From assembly GCA_036702865.1 (NCBI GenBank), contig DATNQD010000081.1, forward strand, positions 124,001 to 188,000: a stretch of DNA of 64,000 bases. The letters are read 5' to 3'. The notes beneath the pieces are model-generated. The model did no database searches, was not told where the DNA came from, and saw nothing but the letters and a program-made list of their open reading frames with translations. A program made the position numbers and the translations under genes. Below are positions 18,139 to 27,214 of this stretch, piece after piece. How positions within the stretch are numbered: the stretch's first letter is position 1; each line of letters opens with the position of its first letter. This stretch comes from Trichocoleus sp. (GTDB lineage: Bacteria > Cyanobacteriota > Cyanobacteriia > Elainellales > Elainellaceae).

Positions 18139-18399
18139 TTAGCACTTAACACTGTCCTCAGTGGGGCGGCGTACCTTCAGGGCAAAGAAATCAGTACGGT
18201 CTTCAATCTGCTCAATCCCGTAGCCTTCCATCCTTAAACTATCTGGCACTTGTTCGATCGGTTCACCCGCATCCAGCCAGACCTCAAGTAAAGATCCTGG
18301 CGGCATCTTCTCAAGACGAAGTTTGGTTCGCACGAAATTGAGGGGGCAGGGTGTGCCCCGTAAATCAAGCTGGGCATCAGGCGTTGCTGTCTGGCTCAT
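18139..18399 (-). CDS. TusA-family sulfurtransferase
   Basis: The product is 86 residues with the SirA/TusA fold. The motif [21 protein letters not shown] has the conserved sulfur-carrying Cys, although the usual CPxP reads CPLN. Such proteins relay persulfide sulfur for tRNA thiolation or cofactor assembly. The ATG overlaps the dnaJ stop by four bases (18396-18399), indicating translational coupling. The placement between dnaJ and rsgA is a common cyanobacterial arrangement. Confidence 0.88.
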   Translation of the reverse strand: MSQTATPDAQLDLRGTPCPLNFVRTKLRLEKMPPGSLLEVWLDAGEPIEQVPDSLRMEGYGIEQIEDRTDFFALKVRRPTEDSVKC

Positions 18400-19529
18400 C
18401 CGCGAAACAGTCCCCCTAGAAACCCCTCAATGCCACCACCCTTACTCAGCCGATCGCCCCGGAGCTTTACCAGCTTATCAAGCAGTTCCCGCTCCTCATT
18501 AGTGACTTTGGTTGGAATATCTACCTTAATGGTCAACAGATGATCCCCACGGCTGGTTGGGTTGCCCAATCGAGGCACGCCTTGCTTCTCCAGCGTCACG
18601 ACTGTATTTGGTTGCGTTCCAGGTGCGATCGGCACTTCTGTCTTGCCATCTACCGTCTCAACTTCGATGCGATCACCCAAAATCGCTTGTAGGTAGCTAA
18701 TCTTTATCTCAGAGAGAATATTGATTCCATCTCTCTGGAAGTGGGCATCTTCATTGACAAACAGATAGACATAGAGATCGCCCGCAGGACCACCTCGCTG
18801 TCCGGAATCCCCTTCACTCGACACGCGCAAACGAGTCCCGTTATCTACCCCTGGAGGAATAGTGATCTTCAGCTTTTTCGCTTCTTGCTTCTGACCACTG
18901 CCGCCACAGTTATCACACTTGTCTTCAATAACCTGACCATTGCCATTACAGGTCGGACAAACTGAAACCTGAGTGAAGCTGCCAAACGGAGTCCGGGTTG
19001 CCCGACGCACTTGCCCTGCCCCATTACAGGTCGAACACATCCGAGCTTGCGTTCCCGGCTTTGCGCCTGCTCCACTACAAACCGCGCAAGTTTCCAGATG
19101 GCTAATGCGGATTTCTTTTTCGCCGCCAAACACGGCTTCACGGAAATCAAGCTTCAGATCCAGGCGTAGATCGTCACCCCGAACTGGGCCTGCTCTGCGG
19201 CGAGTTTGTTGCCCGCCCATGCCGCTGGAAAAACCGCTAAAGAAGCTTTCAAAAATATCGGCAAAGCCACCAAAATCACCAAAGTCTTGGTAGCCAGCAG
19301 CACCTGCCGCAGAACTGACGCCAGCTTCACCAAAGCGATCGTATCTTGCCCTGGTTTCTGGTTCCGACAGGACTTCGTATGCCCGGTTAATCTCTTTAAA
19401 CTTGTCTTCGGCTCCGGGGTCTTTATTGACATCCGGATGAAATTTACGAGCCAGCCGTCGATAAGCGCGTTTGATTTCCTCCTTGTCTGCGCTACGAGAG
19501 ACACCAAGGATTTCGTAATAGTCTGCCAT
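18396..19529 (-). CDS. dnaJ: chaperone DnaJ
   Basis: The product is 377 residues and a full-length type I J-protein. The J domain includes HPD ([20 protein letters not shown]). A Gly/Phe-rich linker spans residues about 75-125. Four CxxCxGxG zinc repeats follow ([32 protein letters not shown]). The C-terminal substrate-binding and dimerisation domains end in [13 protein letters not shown]. It delivers clients to DnaK and stimulates its ATPase. It is downstream of dnaK on the same strand (114-base gap) and overlaps tusA. Confidence 0.97.
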   Translation of the reverse strand: MADYYEILGVSRSADKEEIKRAYRRLARKFHPDVNKDPGAEDKFKEINRAYEVLSEPETRARYDRFGEAGVSSAAGAAGYQDFGDFGGFADIFESFFSGFSSGMGGQQTRRRAGPVRGDDLRLDLKLDFREAVFGGEKEIRISHLETCAVCSGAGAKPGTQARMCSTCNGAGQVRRATRTPFGSFTQVSVCPTCNGNGQVIEDKCDNCGGSGQKQEAKKLKITIPPGVDNGTRLRVSSEGDSGQRGGPAGDLYVYLFVNEDAHFQRDGINILSEIKISYLQAILGDRIEVETVDGKTEVPIAPGTQPNTVVTLEKQGVPRLGNPTSRGDHLLTIKVDIPTKVTNEERELLDKLVKLRGDRLSKGGGIEGFLGGLFRG

Positions 19530-19643
19530 AGGGCGTTACTTCAGGAATATGCGAGGTGATAGAAGTAGACAAGGGATCAGGGTAATAATACCTGAGTATC
19601 AGACATTTTTCTGCGAATCCCTCCTCCATCCTAAATCAAGCCG

Positions 19644-21602
19644 CTAGTCAACGGCTTCATAATCTGCGGCGATCGTATCATCATTGACGAAATCACCGCT
19701 GTACTCGTCATCCATCATGGCAGTTTCCGTTTCATGTTCATCCGTCCAGGGAGCTGCGCTGTCGTAGGAGGAGCGGGTTGTGTCTGCTTCGCCTGCCTGC
19801 TTATAAACCGATTCGCCAACCGTGAGAAGGGCATGCTGTAAGGCATCTAATCGATCGCGCATTGCCTCAACCGTGATAGTCCGGTCGCCAATAGCAGCCC
19901 TGAGTTCCGCCATCTTTTGCGCCGCAAACTGCTTAAGGTCATCGGTGACAAACTCAGCATTATCGCGCATGGTCGTTTCATAGCTGTAGAGGAGCGAATC
20001 TGCCTGATTTCGCAGAACCACCATCTCCTGACGACGGGCATCGTCTTCGGCATAAACTTCAGCTTCCTGACGCATCCGTTCGACTTCTGCCTCGCTCAAT
20101 CCGCCCGTATTGCTGATGCGGATACTCTGAGCGCGTCCAGTGCCTTTGTCCCTTGCTGCAACCTGCAAAATTCCATTCGCATCAATTTCAAATGACACCT
20201 CAATTTGAGGCACACCTCTGGGTGCAGGCGGAATTCCGGCTAGCTGAAACTTACCCAAACTCTTGTTGTCTTTCGCCATCGCCCGTTCACCCTGAAGAGC
20301 GTGGATTTCAACCGAAGTTTGTCCGTCGGTTGCCGTTGAAAAGACCTGAGTTTTACTCGTGGGGATCGTTGTATTGCGATCGATGATCTTGGTGAAGACT
20401 TCGCCCAGGGTTTCAATTCCCAGCGAGAGCGGTGTCACATCCAGCAGCAGCAGATCCTTAACTTCGCCGCCCAAAACACCTGCTTGAATTGCTGCACCCA
20501 GCGCTACCGCTTCATCAGGGTTGACCGATCGATCAGGGGTTTTGCCCCCAAAGTGATTGCGAATTGCTTCCTGCACTGCCGGAATTCGGGTTGAGCCACC
20601 GACCAGCAAAATGCGATCGATCCGATCAGGCGTGAGGTCACAATCTTTTAATGCTTGCGTTACAGGCTCGATCGTCTGCTGTACTAAATGCCCCACCAGT
20701 TCTTCAAACTTCGAGCGGGTCAGCTCAGTTTCTAGATGCTTAGGACCCGTTTCATCTGCCGTAATAAAGGGCAGGTTAATTGTGGTTGTGAGCATATTGG
20801 AAAGCTCGATTTTGGCTTTCTCCGCAGCTTCACGGAGGCGTTGCAGCGCCATTTTGTCGGCTGAGAGGTCAATCCCTTCCTGCTCTCTGAAATTATCACT
20901 CATCCAGCGAACCAGGACATTATCAAAGTCATCGCCGCCCAGGTGGTTATTTCCAGAAGTGGCTTTGACTTCAAATACGCCATCTCCCAGTTGCAGAATG
21001 GAAACATCAAACGTGCCGCCGCCTAAGTCATAAACCAGAATGCTTTGATCCTGATCTTGCTTTTCCAAGCCATAGGAAAGTGCAGCAGCAGTCGGCTCGT
21101 TGATAATCCGTAGAACTTCTAGTCCGGCGATCGTCCCTGCATCTTTCGTTGCTTGCCTTTGAGCATCGGTAAAGTAGGCAGGAACCGTAATCACAACCTG
21201 GGTAACGGGCTCTCCCAAATAGCTTTCTGCATCCTGCTTCAGTTTTTGCAGAATCATGGCAGAAATTTCTTGGGCAGTGTAGCTGCGACCACGAATTTGG
21301 ACATCAACCGTATCATCCTTGCCCCTAGCACAACCATAGGGGACACGGCGACGCTCTTCCTCAGTATCATTCCAGCGACGACCGATAAATCGCTTGATAC
21401 TAAAGACCGTATTTTCAGCGTTTGTTACTGCCTGTCGTTTTGCGAGTTGTCCGACAAGCCGTTCCCCCGATTTGCCAAATCCGACGATACTGGGAGTCGT
21501 TCTGCCCCCCTCGGAGTTTGCAATCACAACGGGTTTTCCACCCTCTAGGACTGCAACACAGCTGTTGGTTGTGCCCAAGTCGATGCCGATGACTTTTCCC
21601 AT
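19644..21602 (-). CDS. dnaK: chaperone DnaK (Hsp70)
   Basis: The product is 652 residues. The nucleotide-binding domain opens with [21 protein letters not shown] and carries the Hsp70 signatures [14 protein letters not shown] and [17 protein letters not shown]. The substrate-binding domain ([14 protein letters not shown]) is followed by a helical lid and an acidic, Asp/Glu/Thr-rich tail. The tail does not end in the usual EEVD-like or EVKDKK motif. This is the grpE-dnaK-dnaJ copy, as with the essential DnaK2 of cyanobacteria. I found no CIRCE element upstream (21603-21850), so control differs from groEL in this window. Confidence 0.97.
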   Translation of the reverse strand: MGKVIGIDLGTTNSCVAVLEGGKPVVIANSEGGRTTPSIVGFGKSGERLVGQLAKRQAVTNAENTVFSIKRFIGRRWNDTEEERRRVPYGCARGKDDTVDVQIRGRSYTAQEISAMILQKLKQDAESYLGEPVTQVVITVPAYFTDAQRQATKDAGTIAGLEVLRIINEPTAAALSYGLEKQDQDQSILVYDLGGGTFDVSILQLGDGVFEVKATSGNNHLGGDDFDNVLVRWMSDNFREQEGIDLSADKMALQRLREAAEKAKIELSNMLTTTINLPFITADETGPKHLETELTRSKFEELVGHLVQQTIEPVTQALKDCDLTPDRIDRILLVGGSTRIPAVQEAIRNHFGGKTPDRSVNPDEAVALGAAIQAGVLGGEVKDLLLLDVTPLSLGIETLGEVFTKIIDRNTTIPTSKTQVFSTATDGQTSVEIHALQGERAMAKDNKSLGKFQLAGIPPAPRGVPQIEVSFEIDANGILQVAARDKGTGRAQSIRISNTGGLSEAEVERMRQEAEVYAEDDARRQEMVVLRNQADSLLYSYETTMRDNAEFVTDDLKQFAAQKMAELRAAIGDRTITVEAMRDRLDALQHALLTVGESVYKQAGEADTTRSSYDSAAPWTDEHETETAMMDDEYSGDFVNDDTIAADYEAVD

Positions 21603-21850
21603 AATGCGTGGCTACGTACTTATCATTGCAAGTGAATGAGCGCACATTTGCGGATGCATGAACCCATTTCTCATTTCTAGCTCAGTATTCCGCAATTTTC
21701 CGGTAATACGATCAACCCCTTTAAATGTTTATGGGGTTTATGGAACCGTAGAACCATAACAAGCGTGATGCAGCCCAGCAATGACTCGTTTTAGAGGTTC
21801 AGCAGAATTTCTAGAATCAAGCTGAATTCATACCAGCATCATGAAGAAAT

Positions 21851-22513
21851 TTAACTGGCGGAGTCTTCACTCGCAGACTCAGTTTCTGGGGCAGCTGCAA
21901 CCTTAACCATGGCATGACGCAGCACTAAATCACCCAGCATGTAACCCCGACGCAGTTCTTCAACCACCGTCCCTTCAGGATACTCATTGGTTGTTTCGCG
22001 CATAACCGCTTCATGTAGAGCTGGGTCAAATGGCTCTCCTTCTGCTCGCATCGCCGCCACCCCGATTTTTTTCAGGCGATCGACAAGGTCTTTGTAAACC
22101 CCCTGATAGCTCTTATGAATCGTCATTTCTGACTCTGTTTGAGGCTTTAGCTGCGATCGAGCGCGCTCAAAGTTGTCAACAACTGGCAGCAGCTCCTTAA
22201 CTGTTGAGCTTTTTGCCGTCTGCTCCATGTCTTCTTTTTCTTTTTGCGTCCGCTTGCGGTAGTTCTCGAAATCCGCCGCGAGCCGCATATACTGCCCGGT
22301 GCGATCGTCGAGCTGAGCTTTCAGGGCTTCTAGCCTTTGCGTCAACTCCTGGACGGTTTCCTGAAGTTCTGCTTGTTCTGCCGCAACAGGAGCTTCAGCA
22401 GTCGCCGTTTCTGGCTCTGGCTCGAGCGTAAATACTTCTTCGCTCACTGCAGTTTGGTCTAGATCTTCGGATTGCGTTTGGGGATCGATCGGTAAATTCG
22501 TTTCAGCAGACAT
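21851..22513 (-). CDS. grpE: nucleotide exchange factor GrpE
   Basis: The product is 220 residues. An acidic, disordered N-terminus (residues 1-50) precedes the long coiled coil ([20 protein letters not shown]). The core follows ([20 protein letters not shown]), then the beta-wing ([10 protein letters not shown]...[25 protein letters not shown]). GrpE releases ADP from DnaK. It is first of the chaperone genes, 248 bases upstream of dnaK. That gap probably contains a separate dnaK promoter. Confidence 0.96.
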   Translation of the reverse strand: MSAETNLPIDPQTQSEDLDQTAVSEEVFTLEPEPETATAEAPVAAEQAELQETVQELTQRLEALKAQLDDRTGQYMRLAADFENYRKRTQKEKEDMEQTAKSSTVKELLPVVDNFERARSQLKPQTESEMTIHKSYQGVYKDLVDRLKKIGVAAMRAEGEPFDPALHEAVMRETTNEYPEGTVVEELRRGYMLGDLVLRHAMVKVAAAPETESASEDSAS

Positions 22514-22856
22514 TGGCTCAGTTTCTCACTTCCTCTAAGGTTTCCGAGAGTTCAGCCAACCCTTGCGGCGAGTTTCGCTGGTTCTCTTCATCCATCGCTT
22601 ACTATTGTGTCTTAATTGTGTCTCAACAGATGCTCTCTATCAGCGATCTCTATCGATCGAAGGGGTTGGAGCTGTTGGATCAATCGAAAAACGGGTTCAG
22701 GCTGTTCTTGCTTTGTAGAACAATCTAGAACAACTAGAACAAACAGTTTTGATTGTAGCTCTCAAAGAATCGATTGGAGACGGGCAGAAGCAGAATCAAG
22801 GGCATTTACAATCGAGCAAGTGTTTGTTTCGGTCGAATGGAAGCTGGGAGAGTGGA
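22514..22856. other. spacer between divergent grpE and glycosyltransferase genes
   Basis: No convincing gene is present. The spacer holds both divergent promoters and a TAGAACAA triple repeat at 22716-22742. An upstream in-frame ATG-like start at 22749 would lengthen the glycosyltransferase by 36 unconvincing residues. Confidence 0.5.
22716..22742. repeat. three direct copies of TAGAACAA at ~10-bp spacing
   Basis: Copies of TAGAACAA start at 22716, 22726 and 22735. Spacing of 10 and 9 bases places them on one face of the helix. It lies about 115 bases before the glycosyltransferase start and 200 bases before grpE on the other strand. It could be a regulator binding array; no factor is known to me. 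Confidence 0.5.
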
Positions 22857-23939
22857 ATGAAGGATCATCTAAGGCTGTTACTCGTTTCAACCTCAGTTGG
22901 GGCACTCGGATCGGGATTGGGGGGTGGCGTTGAACTCACCCTGCGAAATATTGGGCTGGAATTGATGCGGCGAGGGCATCAGGTCAAGGTTGTGGCTCCT
23001 ACAGAATCAGTCTCAGCAGGATTGGCGATCGTTCCCGTTGCTGGCAACTTACAGATCACTGCCCAGACTCAAGGACGCGATGCGTTGGTCACCCTTCCGG
23101 CAAACTCAGTGCTGGCAAATATGTGGGATTACGCCCATCGAGTACAGAGCGAGATCGATGTGATCTTAAACTTTGCTTATGACTGGCTACCCTTTTACCT
23201 GACGCCCTTTTTTCATCATCCGATCGCCCACTTGGTCAGCATGGGATCGCTAACCGAGGCGATGGATCAAATCATTGAGCAAACGCTCGATCGGTTTCCT
23301 GGCACAATCGGTGTCCACAGTAAGGCACAGGCAGCTACCTTTCCCTTTGGCGATCGCTGTCGTAGTTTAGGCAATGGCTTCGAGATGTCTTTATACCGGT
23401 TTCAGCCTCAACCAGAGAATTATCTTGCCTGGGTTGGCAGAATCGCTCCAGAAAAAGGCATCGAAGACGCGATCGAGGTCGCTCAGCAAACAGGTATTCC
23501 CCTTAAGGTTTGGGGTGCGATGCCTGACTCAGATTATTGGCAAGAAATTTGTCAGCGTTATCCCAATACCCCATTCGCCTATGAAGGATTTTTGTCTACT
23601 CAGGAGCTTCAACAGGGATTGGGGCTGTGTCGTGGGCTGCTGCTGACTCCGAAATGGGTTGAAGCATTTGGCAATGTGGCGATCGAAGCTTTAGCCTGCG
23701 GTGTGCCTGTCATTGCTTATCAGAGAGGAGGTCCAGCGGAGATTGTGCAGGACGGTAAAACAGGCTGGCTGGTTGAACCTGACAATGTGAAGGGATTGAT
23801 CGAGGCTGTTCAAAAGCTAGATTTGATCGATCGGCAAATCTGTCGGCAAGCAGCAGAAAGTGAGTATTCGATGCAGGCAATGGGCGATCGGGTGGAGGCG
23901 TGGTTGGAAGACGTGTTGGCAAGACAGCCCCAAGTTTGA
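22857..23939 (+). CDS. GT4-type glycosyltransferase
   Basis: The product is 360 residues from the ATG at 22857, chosen because GGGAGAGTGGA directly precedes it and the protein starts with a typical MKDHLRLLLVSTS strand. The GT-B fold is visible. The N-terminal Gly-rich loop is GSGLGGGVELTLRNIGLEL. The C-terminal nucleotide-sugar site contains WVGRIAPEKGIEDAIE and the EAFGNVAIEALACGVPVIAY segment (EX7E motif). It retains the sugar with inverted or retained stereochemistry unknown; GT4 enzymes are usually retaining. The acceptor is not predictable, and surface polysaccharide or glycolipid synthesis is plausible. Confidence 0.88.
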   Translation: MKDHLRLLLVSTSVGALGSGLGGGVELTLRNIGLELMRRGHQVKVVAPTESVSAGLAIVPVAGNLQITAQTQGRDALVTLPANSVLANMWDYAHRVQSEIDVILNFAYDWLPFYLTPFFHHPIAHLVSMGSLTEAMDQIIEQTLDRFPGTIGVHSKAQAATFPFGDRCRSLGNGFEMSLYRFQPQPENYLAWVGRIAPEKGIEDAIEVAQQTGIPLKVWGAMPDSDYWQEICQRYPNTPFAYEGFLSTQELQQGLGLCRGLLLTPKWVEAFGNVAIEALACGVPVIAYQRGGPAEIVQDGKTGWLVEPDNVKGLIEAVQKLDLIDRQICRQAAESEYSMQAMGDRVEAWLEDVLARQPQV

Positions 23940-24053
23940 CCCTGAATTTGATGAGTTTGATGAGTTTGAGAGTTGTGCGTTAATCTGCTAAATCTCTGCT
24001 GAATCACAATGGCGATTCGAGGTTCAGTTCTCCTGTCTTCTTCTACTTCACCC

Positions 24054-24998
24054 ATGGATAAACTACCCCCCATAAGCTCATCCTCTACAAATCCAATTTC
24101 ATCCCTTTCTCCCTGCCGTTTACCCCAACCGCTCCGACCCGGTGATCTGCTGCGGGTGATTGCGCCTAGTGGAGCTTTGCGGGAGTTTGAAGGATTTCGA
24201 CGGGGAGTCGAGATTTGGCAAGCGCGAGGGTATCGAGTGGAACTGAGTGTGGGATATGACGATCGCTGGGGCTATTTGGCGGGAAGGGATGAGCAGCGCC
24301 GATCGCAGCTTTTGGATGCTTTGAAAGATCCCGAGTGCCGGGGTATCCTCTGTGCCAGAGGGGGATATGGTGGGGCAAGAGTAATGGAAGACTGGGCTTG
24401 GTTTGAGTGTGAACCCAAATGGTTGATTGGTTTCTCAGATATCACCAGTCTCCTCTGGAGCTTTTGCCGTCAGGGAATTTCTGGTGTTCATGCACCCCTC
24501 TTAACGACGATCGCTGCTGAGCCAGATTGGTCAATTCAACGATTATTTGACTGGGTGGAAGGACGATCGATCCCACGGTTGCAGGGTAAAGGATGGGTTG
24601 GAGGTCAGGCGTGCGGTTTATTGCTTCCGGCAAATCTTACAGTGGCAACACATTTACTTGGAACTCCAGTACAACCTGCCCTAGATGGAGTCATTCTGGC
24701 ATTCGAGGATGTGACAGAAGCTCCTTACCGTATCGATCGCATGTTGACTCAGTGGCGCCTGAGTGGGATGTTTCAACGGGTAAAAGGGATTGCGGTTGGT
24801 CGGTTTAGCCAATGCGACCCGCCTGCCAATGTCCCCAGTTTCAGCGTCGAGGAGGTGTTGCGCGATCGACTCTGTGATTTGGGAATCCCCATTGTGGCAG
24901 AGCTACCCTTTGGACATGATGGCGTCAATGCTGCTCTCCCAGTCAGCGTTTGGGCAAGACTGGATGGTGATCAGGGGATTTTGGCGATCGGGGATTAA
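24054..24998 (+). CDS. LD-carboxypeptidase (S66 family)
   Basis: This murein-recycling enzyme cuts the L,D bond of muramoyl tetrapeptides. The product is 314 residues from the ATG at 24054; an upstream ATG at 24009 would add 15 residues. The S66 nucleophile Ser lies in LIGFSDITSLLW. The catalytic Glu is probably in LAFEDVTEAPYRIDRM and the His in FGHDGVNAALPV, giving the Ser-Glu-His triad. RGGYGGARVMED is the conserved Gly-rich loop. There is no signal peptide, in agreement with cytoplasmic recycling. It starts 114 bases after the glycosyltransferase. Confidence 0.92.
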   Translation: MDKLPPISSSSTNPISSLSPCRLPQPLRPGDLLRVIAPSGALREFEGFRRGVEIWQARGYRVELSVGYDDRWGYLAGRDEQRRSQLLDALKDPECRGILCARGGYGGARVMEDWAWFECEPKWLIGFSDITSLLWSFCRQGISGVHAPLLTTIAAEPDWSIQRLFDWVEGRSIPRLQGKGWVGGQACGLLLPANLTVATHLLGTPVQPALDGVILAFEDVTEAPYRIDRMLTQWRLSGMFQRVKGIAVGRFSQCDPPANVPSFSVEEVLRDRLCDLGIPIVAELPFGHDGVNAALPVSVWARLDGDQGILAIGD

Positions 24999-25072
24999 AA
25001 AAACTGGGGCAGACCAGATGCCTGCCCAACAAAATGCCCAACAAAACAAGCACTGCTTTGATCCAACTCGGA

Positions 25073-25750
25073 CTACTCGTTCTCTTGTTCTGCGAGTCGC
25101 AGTAAGGAAACTCTTGATGCCATTGCCACATTTGGGTGGCTATCTTTTTCGAGATATTTCAACGCAGAGACGCTCTTGGGGCTGGGCAAATGACCTAATG
25201 CTTCCGCTAGACGTTGCCGGACTAACCAATCAGAGGATTGGGCAAAGCGAAGAAGGGAGTCAACTGCCTCTACAGCTTTGATTTCACCTAACGCGGCGAT
25301 CGCGGCTTGATGCAGCACAACTTCATCACTATCTAGGGCTTCGATCAGCACGTCATAGGCACGCAGGTCTTTGAGATTTCCTAACGACACAGCCGCACTA
25401 AAACGCACTAACCAATCTGTATCTTCGTAAAAAGCACGCACAAGTGGTTCAAAGGCTCTGAGATCTTCCAGATAACCCAACGCGCCAGCCGCATCTGCCC
25501 GAATGCCATAGTCAGGGTCACTTTCGAGCAGGCGAGTCAGAATGGGATAACACTCATCTGTTTGCTTTATGCCTAATGCAAAGACCGCCATCGATCGAAT
25601 TTGCAGCAGGTCATCATTTAATACTTTCTTGATCAGCGGCACCGCATCTTCAGCCGGGATATTTCGCAGCGATGCCAATGCCAGCATCCGGTCTTTTGAA
25701 TTCTCGCTTTCCAACTGTGTTGCAATCTGCTCCAGTTTAAGCTGAGTCAT
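25073..25750 (-). CDS. HEAT-repeat (PBS lyase-like) protein
   Basis: The product is 225 residues made almost wholly of about six HEAT/PBS-lyase-type helical repeats, for example DYGIRADAAGALGYLEDLRA, WLVRFSAAVSLGNLKDLRAY and VVLHQAAIAALGEIKAVEA. In cyanobacteria such repeats occur in phycobilin lyases (CpcE/F) and in NblB, the phycobilisome-degradation factor. Length and continuous repeats resemble NblB-like proteins more than CpcE/F subunits. The identity is not certain, and there is no phycobiliprotein gene nearby. It is transcribed alone. Confidence 0.8.
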   Translation of the reverse strand: MTQLKLEQIATQLESENSKDRMLALASLRNIPAEDAVPLIKKVLNDDLLQIRSMAVFALGIKQTDECYPILTRLLESDPDYGIRADAAGALGYLEDLRAFEPLVRAFYEDTDWLVRFSAAVSLGNLKDLRAYDVLIEALDSDEVVLHQAAIAALGEIKAVEAVDSLLRFAQSSDWLVRQRLAEALGHLPSPKSVSALKYLEKDSHPNVAMASRVSLLRLAEQENE

Positions 25751-25912
25751 GAATATTCCCTTATTACAAATCTTTACATACGTCTCATTTAATTATACGA
25801 AATCCTTCTAATTGCTGCCGCAGGAACCGCAGAATTAGCAAGTTCCGCAAATCTTAATATCATTTGTTCAAATAAAGGTAATGCTCCGTAGTTGCCCCGA
25901 TCTCGCAGTTAG

Positions 25913-27196
25913 TTGGTTTCTCCTTTGATCGACTTATGCCCCTCAACAGTATCTCTGTACAGGCTTACAGTCGCTCCCAACGCATCTAACTACTCTGTGA
26001 AAAAACAGCACTTGACCTGGCTCTCCTGCCTGTTCCTCTCCTGTCTAGCAACCATTCTGCTCTCCTCAGAGTTTGCCCCCCAAGCAGTTCCCCAGACTCG
26101 ATCGCCCCTCGCAACCCACCCTACTGAAGTCCGAGGCGTTTGGTTAACCAATGTAGCAAGCTCCGTATTTTACGAGCCTTGGGGAATCGATCGCGTTTTT
26201 GCCCAACTGTCACAGATGCACTTTAATACCGTTTATCCTGTGGTTTGGAATCGAGGACAAACCTTCTATCCGAGTGCTGTCGGTAAGACTGCAACCGGTT
26301 GGACACAGGAGCCCTGGCTCAGTGTGCTGCATCCGGGACAAGATGTTTTAGCGCAGATGGTGCAATTGGGTAAAGAGCAGCACCTCCGAGTCATTCCCTG
26401 GTTTGAATATGGTTTCATGGCTCCAATTGACTCGACACTTGTGCAGCAGCATCCTAGTTGGTTGACCCTACGAAAAGGTGGACTCAGGACGATCGACGCT
26501 GATCCGCAGGAAGACTTACCCGAAACGATCGTCTGGCTCAACCCACTCCACCCACAGGTACAGGACTTTATTCTGGCGCTCATTCGAGAAGTCGTTAGCC
26601 ACTACGACGTTGCTGGAATTCAGCTCGATGATCACTTTAGCCTGCCTGTGAAGTTTGGCTATGATCCTTACACTGTCTCGCTTTACCAGAAAGAGCATCA
26701 CGGCAAAAAACCACCTGATAATTCAAAGGATGCCGAATGGATGCGCTGGCGAGCCAACAAGCTTTCGGCTTTTATGGGGCGCGTCTTCAAAACAGTCAAA
26801 ACCGCAAATCCTCACTGTCAGATCAGCCTGTCGCCCAATCCGCAAGGCTTTGCCTATCAAGCCTATCTGCAAGACTGGCAAACCTGGGTCGATCGCGGTT
26901 GGATCGAAGAACTGGTTTTACAAGCATATCGGCAGGACTTAAAGCGGTTTCAGGCAGAACTGATTCAACCCGCAGTGCAAGCCGCCAAGCGCCATATTCC
27001 TGTGACGATCGGCATTCATACTGGAAGCTGGCAGAATCCCGTTTCATTTAGGCAGATTCAAAAGCAGGTGCAGGCAGTGCGATCGGGGAAATTTGCCGGG
27101 GTATCGTTTTTCTATTGGGAGAGCCTCAAGACGAATCTCGCCTCTGATACCCCAGAAGCCCATGATGGATTTAAGAAGCTGTTTACCGCCTCTTAG
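25913..27196 (+). CDS. family 10-like glycosyl hydrolase (GHL10/DUF187)
   Basis: The product is 427 residues. The N-terminal membrane/signal segment (LTWLSCLFLSCLATILLSSEFA) indicates an exported or anchored protein. The TIM-barrel domain starts VRGVWLTNVASSVFYEPWGI. It continues with the family motifs FNTVYPVVWNRGQTFYPS, VAGIQLDDHFSLP (catalytic acid region) and ISLSPNPQGFAYQAYLQDW. GHL10 proteins act on polysaccharide, some on peptidoglycan-derived glycan; the substrate here is unknown. The start may be an internal residue closer to the signal; the ATG-like start at 25913 precedes 30 residues of low-quality sequence. Confidence 0.85.
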   Translation: MVSPLIDLCPSTVSLYRLTVAPNASNYSVKKQHLTWLSCLFLSCLATILLSSEFAPQAVPQTRSPLATHPTEVRGVWLTNVASSVFYEPWGIDRVFAQLSQMHFNTVYPVVWNRGQTFYPSAVGKTATGWTQEPWLSVLHPGQDVLAQMVQLGKEQHLRVIPWFEYGFMAPIDSTLVQQHPSWLTLRKGGLRTIDADPQEDLPETIVWLNPLHPQVQDFILALIREVVSHYDVAGIQLDDHFSLPVKFGYDPYTVSLYQKEHHGKKPPDNSKDAEWMRWRANKLSAFMGRVFKTVKTANPHCQISLSPNPQGFAYQAYLQDWQTWVDRGWIEELVLQAYRQDLKRFQAELIQPAVQAAKRHIPVTIGIHTGSWQNPVSFRQIQKQVQAVRSGKFAGVSFFYWESLKTNLASDTPEAHDGFKKLFTAS

Positions 27197-27214
27197 ATTG
27201 AACGAGAATCAGCC

